Of a stretch of 64,000 nucleotides of DNA, positions 1-7,562 are shown in pieces. Origin of the DNA: Azonexus hydrophilus (GTDB taxonomy: Bacteria; Pseudomonadota; Gammaproteobacteria; Burkholderiales; Rhodocyclaceae); NCBI RefSeq assembly GCF_001956855.1, contig NZ_MTHD01000004.1, positions 62,001 to 126,000 on the forward strand. Direction: 5' to 3'. The translations under genes and the position numbers were made by a program. The notes beneath the pieces were generated by a model that was not told where the DNA came from, made no database searches, and saw only the letters and a program-made list of their open reading frames with translations. The first letter of the stretch is position 1. Each line of letters opens with the position of its first letter.

Positions 1-290
1 GCCTCAGGCTTTTTCATCTATCCACAAAAGCTGTGGATAAGTCTGTTGGTTAATCCATGAATAAAGCGCTAAGTGACCGCCGCACAAGGAATTTTCCTAC
101 CCTGCGCAAAACTTGCGCAGAACAGTAAGCCATTGATTACAAAAGACTTGGAAAAAACCAACAGGAATTTATCAAATTCATCAGCGCGAAATGCGACAAG
201 CAGGCAGCGACGGAAAAACTGTGCATAACTCAAACAGAAGAAGCCCGTCTGTCAAGTCCTTTAAACGATTTTTTTCGGCATAATGAAGAC
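1..290. other. AT-rich intergenic region with DnaA-box-like sites
   Basis: No gene is seen in the first 290 bases. TATCCACA at 19-26 and TGTGGATAA at 32-40 form an inverted pair separated by five bases; the second is a perfect DnaA box (TTATCCACA) on the minus strand. TGTGCATAA at 220-228 is a one-mismatch box in the same orientation. The stretch is clearly richer in A and T than the genes that follow, with A/T runs near 165-180 and 258-284. It could be part of a replication origin or a DnaA-controlled intergenic region. The gene to the left, which would decide this, is outside the window. Confidence 0.5.
102..120. repeat. Perfect 8-bp inverted repeat
   Basis: CTGCGCAA (102-109) and TTGCGCAG (113-120) are perfect inverted arms around AAC. 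No T-tract follows on either strand, so it does not look like an intrinsic terminator. It lies between the DnaA-box-like sites and could bind a dimeric protein; function unknown. Confidence 0.4.
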
Positions 291-557
291 ATGCCCCGTC
301 CCGCCACTCATCCCGTTGCCCGCCTCAGCCCAAAGCTCGCGCTCTACTTGTGCGCCGACCTCTTCGGCTTTCTCTGCCTGGCCCTCGGCGTCGCCTGGTT
401 CGCCGGCGGCCCCGGCGTGATTTTTGACCATTTTCCCCGGTCGACCGCAGAAGCGGCCGCCAGTGCTACCGGCGGCATCGTCGTCATCGGCTGGGCGATC
501 AGCCGCATCCTGCGCGAACTGGCCAGGCTCGCGCCACCGCCAGCCAGCGACGATTAA
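291..557 (+). CDS. Small hypothetical membrane protein
   Basis: Encodes 88 residues that I cannot assign to a family. Two hydrophobic stretches (about residues 17-40 and 57-73) suggest a hairpin of two transmembrane helices, with short charged ends and a Pro/Ala-rich C-terminus. The ATG has only a weak purine stretch (GAAGA) before it. The gene overlaps the end of the convergent ribbon-helix-helix gene by four bases, which argues that both stops are real. Codon use matches the neighbours. Expression and function are unknown. Confidence 0.6.
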   Translation: MPRPATHPVARLSPKLALYLCADLFGFLCLALGVAWFAGGPGVIFDHFPRSTAEAAASATGGIVVIGWAISRILRELARLAPPPASDD

Positions 558-745
558 TCCGCCTTGGCGGATGCCTTCAGCCAGTCCGGCAACTCGCGCT
601 CGCCGGCATTATCGATGACGTACTGACGGATCAGCTTGCGGACAACCTGCGATGGTGTCAGGTCCTGTGCTGCGCAGATTTCCTCGAAAATTTCCTTCTT
701 TCGCGGATCGATCAGCAGGGTCAGGCGGGCAGTGCGTTTCTCCAT
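554..745 (-). CDS. Ribbon-helix-helix (CopG/Arc-type) DNA-binding protein
   Basis: Encodes 63 residues with the ribbon-helix-helix layout: a short beta strand (RLTLLID, about residues 7-13), helix A (KKEIFEEICAAQ), a turn and helix B beginning TPSQVVRKLIRQYV. Such proteins bind DNA as dimers, inserting the paired strand into the major groove, and often repress their own or a neighbouring promoter. A GAGAG ribosome-binding site precedes the ATG. It is divergent from the SulP gene, and repeated ATTAACA sites in the shared intergenic region overlap the SulP -35 element, so control of that transporter is an attractive inference. No toxin gene is adjacent. Confidence 0.75.
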   Translation of the reverse strand: MEKRTARLTLLIDPRKKEIFEEICAAQDLTPSQVVRKLIRQYVIDNAGERELPDWLKASAKAD

Positions 746-777
746 GATGCTCTCTTGTTGTATTCATCTGCGACGAT

Positions 778-807
778 ATTAACATGTGATTAACATTGAC
801 GATTAAT
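778..807. promoter_or_regulatory. Phased ATTAACA repeats, candidate operator
   Basis: ATTAACA occurs at 778-784 and again at 789-795, exactly 11 bases apart (one helical turn), with the related ATTAAT at 802-807. The array overlaps the -35 element of the SulP promoter and lies just upstream of the ribbon-helix-helix gene. Tandem sites on one DNA face are typical operators for ribbon-helix-helix dimers. The binding protein is inferred, not shown. Confidence 0.5.
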
Positions 808-823
808 CCAGCACCCATATAAT
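796..823 (+). promoter_or_regulatory. Sigma-70 promoter of the SulP gene
   Basis: TTGACG (796-801) and a perfect TATAAT (818-823) are separated by 16 bases. Transcription would start near 830, giving an untranslated leader of about 20 bases before the ATG at 851. The overlap with phased repeats suggests repression. Confidence 0.7.
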
Positions 824-850
824 GCAGCACTCTTCCCCCGAGCGCGCGTC

Positions 851-2542
851 ATGAAAATCGCCTTCCGCCCCAAGCTGCTGGACTGCCTGCCCGGCTACGA
901 TCGCGCGCAATTCGGCAAGGACCTGGCCGCGGGCATCACCGTCGGCGTCCTCGCGCTGCCCCTGGCGATGGCCTTCGCCATCGCGTCGGGTGTTTCGCCG
1001 ACGGCCGGCATCTGGACCGCCATCGTCGCCGGTTTCATCACCGCCCTGCTCGGTGGCTCGCGCGTCCAGATCGGCGGACCGACCGGGGCCTTCATTCCCA
1101 TCGTCTACGGCATCGTCGTCGCCCACGGCTACGGCAACCTGCTCGGCGCCACCATGCTCGCCGGCGTCATGCTGCTGGCCATGGGGCTGGCACGGATGGG
1201 GCAGTTGATCCGCTTCATTCCGGTCACTGTCGTCATCGGTTTCACCAACGGCATCGCCGTGGTCATCTTCATGGCCCAGATCAAGGATTTCTTCGGCCTG
1301 CAGATTGCCAGCCTGCCGGCCGAGTTTTTTGCCCGGATCAAGATCCTCGCGGCGCACGCCCATACGGTTGACCTGCCGACGCTGGCGCTGTCCGTGGCCT
1401 GCTTCATTTTCCTGCTGTCGTACAACCGCCTGGCCCAGCATGTCGCACTGATGCGCCGGGCGCCGGGCCCGCTCGCCGTGCTCGTCGTCGGCACGCTCGC
1501 CGCCTGGGCGCTGGACCTGCCGGTGGAGACCATCGGCAGCCGGTTCAACGGCATCCCGCAGGAGCTGCCGGCATTCGGCCTGCCCGATGTGTCGATCCAC
1601 GATTTCGGCAAGCTGATCTCGCCGGCGATCACCATCGCCCTGCTCGGCGCCATCGAATCACTGCTCTCGGCGCGCGTTGCCGACAGCCAGATCGACGACC
1701 GTCACGATCCCAACCAGGAACTGGTGGCACAGGGCCTGTCCAATATCGCCGCCCCGCTGTTCGGCGGTTTTGCCGCCACCGGCGCCATCGCCCGCACCTC
1801 GACCAACGTCAAATCCGGTGGCCGCACACCGATTGCCGGCATGATCCATTCGGTCACCCTGCTCGGCATCGTCCTGATCGCCGCGCCGCTGGCTGCCTAC
1901 GTGCCGCTGGCAACGCTGTCCGCCATCGTCATGGTGGTTGCCATCAACATGGGCGAATGGCATGAGTTCAAGGAACTGCGTCGCTATTCGTGGAACTACC
2001 GGATCATCCTGCTCGCCACCTTCTTCGTCACCGTGCTGTTCGACCTGACCATTGCCGTCGAACTGGGCATGGTGCTGGCCAGCCTGTTCTTCATCTACCG
2101 CATGTCGGAGCTGACCCGGATTGAGCGCCTGGCGCTCGACGACGAAGCCCAGGACCCGCACATGCTGTACCCGGACGGCACGCTACGCGTTGCCGCCTGG
2201 CAGTTGTTCGGCTCGCTATTTTTCGGTGCGGTCAACAAGCTGGAGGAGTTGCTCGACCCGCGCGCCGGCCATCCGGAAGTCGTCATTCTCGACATGAACC
2301 GCCTGGTCCAGCTCGACACCACCGGCCTCGAAGGCCTGGAAAACCTGCACGACAAGCTGGCCAAGCGCGGCTGCACGCTGATCCTGTGCGGACTGAACTC
2401 GCAACCCGGCTCGCTGCTGTATCGCGCCGGCTTCATCGACGAAATCGGCGACGACAACGTTTGCCCCGACATCGCGCTGGCCCTGCAGCGCGCCCACACA
2501 CTGCTGCCCAATCTGATGGGCGGCCAACAAGACGAATATTGA
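851..2542 (+). CDS. SulP-family anion transporter with C-terminal STAS domain
   Basis: Encodes 563 residues. The N-terminal 420 or so are strongly hydrophobic with the SulP signature region ([20 protein letters not shown] near residues 30-50, then GGPTGAF near 80), and a cytoplasmic STAS domain follows (about 440-550) with [17 protein letters not shown]. SulP proteins move sulfate, bicarbonate, C4-dicarboxylates or similar anions across the inner membrane; sequence alone does not fix the substrate. Its placement next to a DabA/DabB operon makes bicarbonate a reasonable guess, by analogy with BicA, but sulfate or dicarboxylate remains possible. A strong promoter lies just upstream, and the phnA-like gene follows after eight bases. 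Confidence 0.9.
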   Translation: MKIAFRPKLLDCLPGYDRAQFGKDLAAGITVGVLALPLAMAFAIASGVSPTAGIWTAIVAGFITALLGGSRVQIGGPTGAFIPIVYGIVVAHGYGNLLGATMLAGVMLLAMGLARMGQLIRFIPVTVVIGFTNGIAVVIFMAQIKDFFGLQIASLPAEFFARIKILAAHAHTVDLPTLALSVACFIFLLSYNRLAQHVALMRRAPGPLAVLVVGTLAAWALDLPVETIGSRFNGIPQELPAFGLPDVSIHDFGKLISPAITIALLGAIESLLSARVADSQIDDRHDPNQELVAQGLSNIAAPLFGGFAATGAIARTSTNVKSGGRTPIAGMIHSVTLLGIVLIAAPLAAYVPLATLSAIVMVVAINMGEWHEFKELRRYSWNYRIILLATFFVTVLFDLTIAVELGMVLASLFFIYRMSELTRIERLALDDEAQDPHMLYPDGTLRVAAWQLFGSLFFGAVNKLEELLDPRAGHPEVVILDMNRLVQLDTTGLEGLENLHDKLAKRGCTLILCGLNSQPGSLLYRAGFIDEIGDDNVCPDIALALQRAHTLLPNLMGGQQDEY

Positions 2543-2550
2543 GAACCGAC

Positions 2551-2892
2551 ATGAGCGCACTCCCCAACTGCCCGCAATGCAACTCTGCCTTCACCTATGA
2601 AGACGGCCCGCTCTACATCTGCCCGGAATGCGCCCATGAATGGAGCAAGGAAGGCCCGGCCGCCGTTCAGGAAGAACAGAAGGTCTGGCGCGACGCCAAC
2701 GGCAACGAACTCAAGGACGGCGACAGCGTTACCGTGATCAAGGACCTGAAGATCAAGGGTTCGTCGTCGGTGGTCAAGGTCGGCACCAAGGTCAAAAACA
2801 TCCGCCTGATCGACGGTGATCACGACATCGACTGCAAGATCGACGGCATCGGCGCCATGCAGCTGAAGTCGGAATTCGTCAAGAAGGCCTGA
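2551..2892 (+). CDS. phnA: PhnA/YjdM-family zinc-ribbon protein
   Basis: Encodes 113 residues, close to E. coli PhnA (YjdM). The N-terminal zinc ribbon has two CxxC pairs (CPQC near residue 7 and CPEC near 26); the C-terminal part ([16 protein letters not shown], then [12 protein letters not shown]) is the conserved PhnA domain. Despite its name the family is not needed for phosphonate breakdown, and its role is unclear. The ATG at 2551 is chosen because it gives the family N-terminus eight bases after the SulP stop, implying co-transcription. The stop abuts the stop of the convergent small gene with no spacer. Confidence 0.9.
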   Translation: MSALPNCPQCNSAFTYEDGPLYICPECAHEWSKEGPAAVQEEQKVWRDANGNELKDGDSVTVIKDLKIKGSSSVVKVGTKVKNIRLIDGDHDIDCKIDGIGAMQLKSEFVKKA

Positions 2893-3087
2893 TCAGTCCC
2901 GCCGCCCGGGTTTGCCGGGCGAAAAATAGAGGCAGACCGACCCGGACGACTCGATGACATCGCGCATCGGCTCGCGCGCGCTCTTGAAACCGAGTTCGCG
3001 GCAGCCGTAAGGAAAATTCACGTCGAAGGTGATGTAGTAGTGCCGGCATTGCCGGCACCGGGGGATGTTCGACTGATCCTTGTTCAT
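2893..3087 (-). CDS. Small conserved Cys4 protein, likely zinc-binding
   Basis: Encodes 64 residues starting MNKDQSN. Four cysteines in the pattern C-x2-C, then one about 15 residues on (YGC) and one near residue 53 (VCLYF), suggest a structural zinc site; no known catalytic motif is seen. A longer in-frame upstream extension to 3183 exists, but it would overlap the preceding gene by 86 bases in arginine-rich shadow sequence, so the ATG at 3087, ten bases after that gene's stop, is preferred. As the last gene on the strand after the five-gene dab-type operon it is probably co-transcribed with it. Function unknown. Confidence 0.6.
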   Translation of the reverse strand: MNKDQSNIPRCRQCRHYYITFDVNFPYGCRELGFKSAREPMRDVIESSGSVCLYFSPGKPGRRD

Positions 3088-3097
3088 CGCACCAGCT

Positions 3098-4549
3098 TCA
3101 GGACAAAAACGCAGCCGCCCAGGCTTCAGCCGCCGGCCGCACGATATCGAGCCAGGGCGCCGGGTAAATGCCGATCCCGGCAATCAGCGCGATGAGCACG
3201 ACCAGCACGACCCATTCGCGCGGCCGCAGATCTTCGGCCTGGGCCACGGCCGACCGCGTCACCGGACCAAAAAACGCCTTGCGGTACAGGGCCAGGAAGG
3301 CACCGGCGGCAATCGCCAGCCCGAACAGCGCGGCCATGCCGGCGCCGGTATAGCGCTCCAGGATCGACAGGATGAGCAGGAACTCGGCGGGAAAACTGCT
3401 GGTTCCCGGCATGCCGACCCCGGCCAGGCCACAGATCAGTACCCCGGAAGCCAGCATCGGCATCGTTCTGGCGGCCCCGCCGAGGGCGTGGATATCGGTC
3501 GAACCGGTGCGCTGGCGCAGGAATTCGAGCAGCAGCATGGCGCCGCCGGTGGCCACGGTAAAGCTGAGCAGCAAGGATACCGCGCCCTGCACGCCCTGCT
3601 CCGACAGCGTGGACAGGCCAAGCACCGCCAGCCCGACGTGACAGATGCTGGCATAGGCCAGCCCGACCCGCAGGTTGCTGTGGGCGAGCACGCCAACCGC
3701 GCCATAGATCAGCGTCAGCGTGCCCAGCCCGGCGAGTAGCCAGTGCCAGTCCTGCGCCGCGTCCGGCGCCAGCGGAATGGCAAAACGGACCAGCCCGTAG
3801 ACACCGACCTTCAGGCCGATCAGCACTGCCGTCAGCGAGCCCGGCGCGGCCAGCGCAAACTGCGGCAGCCAGGTATGCAGTGGCACCAGCGGCACCTTCA
3901 AAGCGAAACCGATCAGCATCAACACCAGGACGATGCGCTGCACGCCGTCATCCGCCGGCCGGTCGAGCAAGATCGTCAGGTCGAAACTGCCGGCAACGCC
4001 CCCGAGCATGACAAAAGCAAGCAGCAGCGGAAAACCGCCGGCGAGCATGATCAGCACATAGCGGGCGGCGACCTTCGGCGCATCGGCGACGACACCCCAG
4101 CGGGCGAGCAGGAAATACACCGGCACCAAACTGATTTCCCAGAAGACAAAGAACAGGACCAGATCAATGGCGCAGAAAATCCCCAGCGTCGCTGTCTGCA
4201 ACAGCAGCAACAGGCTGTAGAACAGGCGCTGCGCCTCGCCCACGGCGTTCCACGACGCCACCAGCGCGCCCAGGAACAGCAGCCCGGTGGCCGGCAAAAA
4301 CAGCACCGACAGGCCGTCGACCGCAAGCAGCCAGTGCACGCCGATGTCCGGCAACCACGGCAGACGATCCAGCAACTGGAAACGCGGCCCGGCCGGATCG
4401 TAAAGCACCAGCAGCCAGGTCGCCAGCAGCAGGACACCGAACATCGTGACGGCGGCAACCATGCGTGCCCGCCGGGCCGGCAGCAGCCACAGCAGCGCCC
4501 CACCCAGCAGCGGCAACAGTACCAGCAGGGACAGCAGCGGCAGCTTCAT
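3098..4549 (-). CDS. NuoM/Mrp-like antiporter-type subunit of the expanded DAB operon
   Basis: Encodes 483 residues, almost all hydrophobic, of the proton-translocating antiporter family (PF00361). The key charged residues of this fold are visible: a glutamate in FWEISLVP (E138), the TM7 lysine in ALKVPLVPLHTWLP (K218) and the TM8 lysine in GLKVGVYG (K247). These form the proton channel in complex I NuoM. The ATG at 4549 overlaps the stop of the preceding gene (ATGA). No other complex I subunits are nearby, and the operon carries DabA, so it is more likely to drive or channel ions for CO2 hydration than to be part of an NADH dehydrogenase. The exact role in the complex is inferred. Confidence 0.85.
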   Translation of the reverse strand: MKLPLLSLLVLLPLLGGALLWLLPARRARMVAAVTMFGVLLLATWLLVLYDPAGPRFQLLDRLPWLPDIGVHWLLAVDGLSVLFLPATGLLFLGALVASWNAVGEAQRLFYSLLLLLQTATLGIFCAIDLVLFFVFWEISLVPVYFLLARWGVVADAPKVAARYVLIMLAGGFPLLLAFVMLGGVAGSFDLTILLDRPADDGVQRIVLVLMLIGFALKVPLVPLHTWLPQFALAAPGSLTAVLIGLKVGVYGLVRFAIPLAPDAAQDWHWLLAGLGTLTLIYGAVGVLAHSNLRVGLAYASICHVGLAVLGLSTLSEQGVQGAVSLLLSFTVATGGAMLLLEFLRQRTGSTDIHALGGAARTMPMLASGVLICGLAGVGMPGTSSFPAEFLLILSILERYTGAGMAALFGLAIAAGAFLALYRKAFFGPVTRSAVAQAEDLRPREWVVLVVLIALIAGIGIYPAPWLDIVRPAAEAWAAAFLS

Positions 4550-6039
4550 CGGACGAAGCTCCCGGCCAGCGCCTGACTGGCGGCATCGGTCAGCACCAGC
4601 CACGGTTCGGTGAAGAAGCCGATGGCCAGCAGCGCCGTCACGGCAATGCCGCAAACCAGGTATTCCATCGGCTGCGTGCGGTCGACATCGTAGCTCCCCG
4701 ATTTTTCCTGCGACAGGAAGGCTTTCTGGAAACCCCACAGCAGAAAGCCGGCCGCGGCGACGTTACCGAGCGCGGTGGCGACCGTCGACAGCGCGCCGAA
4801 GCGGGCAATCGAGGCCTCAAGCACCAGGTGCGCGGCATCGAAGCCCGGTGTTCCGGGCATGCCGACGATGGCCAGGCCGAAAGTCAGAAAGGCGATGGCG
4901 AGAAAGGGAATCCGTTCGAACAGGCCGGACAGCTCGCCCAGTTCGGTGGTACCGGTGCGGCGGAAGACGAAGCCGACGACAAACCACATGCCGGTCACCG
5001 CCAGCCCGAAATTGGCGGCCAGCAGCATCGCCCCCTGGATGCCGGCGCCGTGCAGGCTGAACAGGCCGATCACCAGCAGGCTGGTGTGGCTGACCACGGC
5101 AAAGGCCAGCAGACGGCGCAGGTTGGTCTGCAGGAAAGCCAGCGCGGCGGTGAAGAAGACCCCGGCCATGGCAAAGCCGACGACATAGGGCTGCCAGTCG
5201 AGCACGGCATCGGGCGTCAACGGCAGGACGAAACGCGCCATGCCGTAGATGCCGACCTTGACCCCGACCATCAGCGCCGGCGCCACCGCGATCAGGCCGT
5301 GCTGCGCCATGTTCGGCAGCCAGCCATGCAGCGGGAACAAGGGCGTGCGCACGGCCAGGCCGTAGAACAGCAGGTAAAAGGCGGCGGTCTGGAATTTGCC
5401 GGCCGGCAGCGTGCCGGTCAGATCGAAAAGGTCGAAACTCCAGCGCCCGCCATTCGCTTCCGCGTAGCCCCAGCCGAGCACGAAACAGCCGGCGACGAAC
5501 AGTGCCAGACCGAAGCCCTGGTACTGAACGAAGCGCGCCAGCGCCTGGGTTTCCGCCCGCGACGACGCCCAGCGGCGGAGCAGGTAAACCACGGCCCACA
5601 GTTCCAGCGCCGAGAAAAACGCAAACCAGGCGATGTTGACCGTCAGCAGCATCCCGACCAGTCCGGCCTCGGCCAGCAGCAGTACGGCAAACAGGCGCCC
5701 CGGCGAGATCATGCCGCGGCTCATGCCGTACAGCGTCATCAGCAGCGTCAACAGCGCGGTGACCAGCAAAAACAGGATGCTGATGCCGTCGACCGCAACA
5801 TGGTAGCCGAGCAGGTCGATGCGCTCGGCCAGCTGGAAGCCGGCCAGCAGGGGATCAATGCGACTGGCGGCAAAGCCGGCCAGCAGCAATTCGGCCAGCG
5901 CGAACAACTTGCCGGCGAGTACCGCCGCACTCCGTTCGCCGAGCGCAAAGACCACCGCCGCCCCAAGCAGCGGCAGCAGCTGCAGCAATGCGAGCAGTGG
6001 CAGCGCCGCCTGCTGGTTCCAGAAAATTTCGGCCGGCAT
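4546..6039 (-). CDS. Nuo/Mrp-like subunit with TM7 lysine replaced by arginine
   Basis: Encodes 497 residues of the PF00361 antiporter family. The TM5-type glutamate is present in SALELW (E146) and the TM8 lysine in GVKVGIYGMA (K261), but the TM7 position, normally lysine, is arginine in LAVRTPLFPLHGWLP (R231). The N-terminus MPAEIFWNQQ is chosen because its ATG overlaps the DabB stop by one base (TGATG); upstream in-frame sequence is shadow sequence of dabB. In complex I the TM7 lysine is central to proton transfer, so this subunit may work differently or be structural. It is the third gene of translationally coupled subunits after dabA and dabB. Confidence 0.8.
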   Translation of the reverse strand: MPAEIFWNQQAALPLLALLQLLPLLGAAVVFALGERSAAVLAGKLFALAELLLAGFAASRIDPLLAGFQLAERIDLLGYHVAVDGISILFLLVTALLTLLMTLYGMSRGMISPGRLFAVLLLAEAGLVGMLLTVNIAWFAFFSALELWAVVYLLRRWASSRAETQALARFVQYQGFGLALFVAGCFVLGWGYAEANGGRWSFDLFDLTGTLPAGKFQTAAFYLLFYGLAVRTPLFPLHGWLPNMAQHGLIAVAPALMVGVKVGIYGMARFVLPLTPDAVLDWQPYVVGFAMAGVFFTAALAFLQTNLRRLLAFAVVSHTSLLVIGLFSLHGAGIQGAMLLAANFGLAVTGMWFVVGFVFRRTGTTELGELSGLFERIPFLAIAFLTFGLAIVGMPGTPGFDAAHLVLEASIARFGALSTVATALGNVAAAGFLLWGFQKAFLSQEKSGSYDVDRTQPMEYLVCGIAVTALLAIGFFTEPWLVLTDAASQALAGSFVR

Positions 6040-7562
6040 CACAGGATCACCACGAAAGTCGCCATCACCGCCATCATCAGGTAGCGCGGCTGCTCGAGCA
6101 ATTCCTCCAGCGTCTGCAACCAGCGCCCGGCTTCCCGCAGCAGGCGTTCGGCAACGCCGCCACGGCCGCGCAGCAGCAGGCGGTTCTCGATCCGCTGCAG
6201 CAAATCGGAAACCCCGGCGAGCAAGCGGCCGGCCAGACCATCGGCCTGCACCAGCGGACGGTCCGGCTGCACCGCATGACCGCGACCGGGCTCGCCGATC
6301 GCCCGGTCGATGAAGCTTTCCTCCAGCGCCCGCACATCGCGGGCAATCGCCTCGGTCGGTGCGGCAAGCAGCGCCAGCCCCAGCTTGTCCAGCCAGAAAC
6401 GCTGCAGGGCGGCGGTGTACAACCACTGGTTGGCGGCCAGCCAGCGCGGCGGCGGCGCCGGCCGGTCGCGCGTCAGCACCAGCCAGGAGGGCGCCAGCAG
6501 GAACTGCCAGGTACGCCATGCGGCGTGCAGGCACAGGTGTATCGTCGCCAGCGTCGTCCAGCCCAGGCCGATGGCGACGAACATCAGGCCAACCTGGAAG
6601 ACGGTGGCGAAAATCAGCGCCGATTTCACGTCAGTCTGAACCAGCCCGCACAACCAGGTGTAGGCTGCGGTCAGCGCACCGATCAGCAACAGCCCGGCCA
6701 TCACGTCCGGCAAATGCCGCAGCAGCGGCTCCAGGCGCAGCAGCAGGAAAACTCCGGCGTGCACCAGCACGGCGCCATAGAAGATTGCCGACGACGGCGT
6801 CGGCCCTTCGAGCGCCCGGGCGATCCACGGCGTGAACGGCAACTGCGCCGACTTGGCCAGCGCGGCGACGACGAAACCGAGCACCAGCACACGCAGGTCG
6901 ACCAGCGGCAACTGCGCATCGAACAACGCCGGCCATTCGAAACTGCCGACCCAGAAACCGGCCAGACCGAGTGAAAAGAGCAGGCCGGCGTCACCCGCCC
7001 GGTTGGTGACAAAGGCAAACAGCGCGTTGCCAGTCGCTCGCGGCCGCTGCCAAGCATAGCCGATAAGCAGGAAGGAGGCGACACCGCACATCTCCCAGCC
7101 AAGGAAGAGCAGCAGCCCGTTGCCGGCCAGCAGTACGCCCTGGATTCCGGCCAGGAACAGGCTGAGGACGATGAAGAAACGGTGGAATCCGGCTTCGCGG
7201 TGCAGGTAGGCCGCCGAAAAACGCACCACCAGCCAGCCGATCAGTGCGGTCAGCGTCGCCACCGGCAAGGACAGCGCATCGAGCAGGAAGGAAATGTTGC
7301 CCTGCCAGTGGGCGGCGGCAAACCACGTGACGAACACCCGGTGTCCCGGCCAGCCATGCCACCACACCGAAAGATCGATCAGCAGCAGGAGCAGCAGCGA
7401 AGCCAGCGCCGCCAGTTCGGCCAGGCGTTCGGTCAGCGGTTCGGCAGCATCGCCGCTGCCCCGTCCAAGCAGGACACGGCCCCCGGTAACCAACGCCGCC
7501 AGCAACGGCAACAGTGGCACCAGCCAGACCCATTCGGTGACATCACGCAGCAGGATGATCAC
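6039..7562 (-). CDS. dabB: DabB-type NuoL-like membrane subunit
   Basis: Encodes 507 residues from a GTG start that overlaps the dabA stop as GTGA. It is a NuoL/Mrp-type protein: glutamate in FLGWEM (E157), lysine in ALAKSAQLPFTPWI (K237), histidine in VLVHAGVFLL (H268) and lysine in VQTDVKSAL (K313) match the proton-path residues of this fold. Adjacency to a DUF2309 protein identifies it as DabB, the cation-coupled membrane partner of DabA in energy-dependent CO2 uptake. The last 150 residues are less hydrophobic, rich in Leu/Glu/Arg, and end in another hydrophobic segment (MMAVMATFVVIL), which could form a lateral helix touching other subunits. That last point is speculative. Confidence 0.87.
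   Translation of the reverse strand: MIILLRDVTEWVWLVPLLPLLAALVTGGRVLLGRGSGDAAEPLTERLAELAALASLLLLLLIDLSVWWHGWPGHRVFVTWFAAAHWQGNISFLLDALSLPVATLTALIGWLVVRFSAAYLHREAGFHRFFIVLSLFLAGIQGVLLAGNGLLLFLGWEMCGVASFLLIGYAWQRPRATGNALFAFVTNRAGDAGLLFSLGLAGFWVGSFEWPALFDAQLPLVDLRVLVLGFVVAALAKSAQLPFTPWIARALEGPTPSSAIFYGAVLVHAGVFLLLRLEPLLRHLPDVMAGLLLIGALTAAYTWLCGLVQTDVKSALIFATVFQVGLMFVAIGLGWTTLATIHLCLHAAWRTWQFLLAPSWLVLTRDRPAPPPRWLAANQWLYTAALQRFWLDKLGLALLAAPTEAIARDVRALEESFIDRAIGEPGRGHAVQPDRPLVQADGLAGRLLAGVSDLLQRIENRLLLRGRGGVAERLLREAGRWLQTLEELLEQPRYLMMAVMATFVVIL

Noticed and set aside
2903..2921. CGCCCGG/CCGGGCG hairpin as a terminator
   Set aside because: It lies inside the 64-aa coding region and is not followed by a T-tract in either direction.
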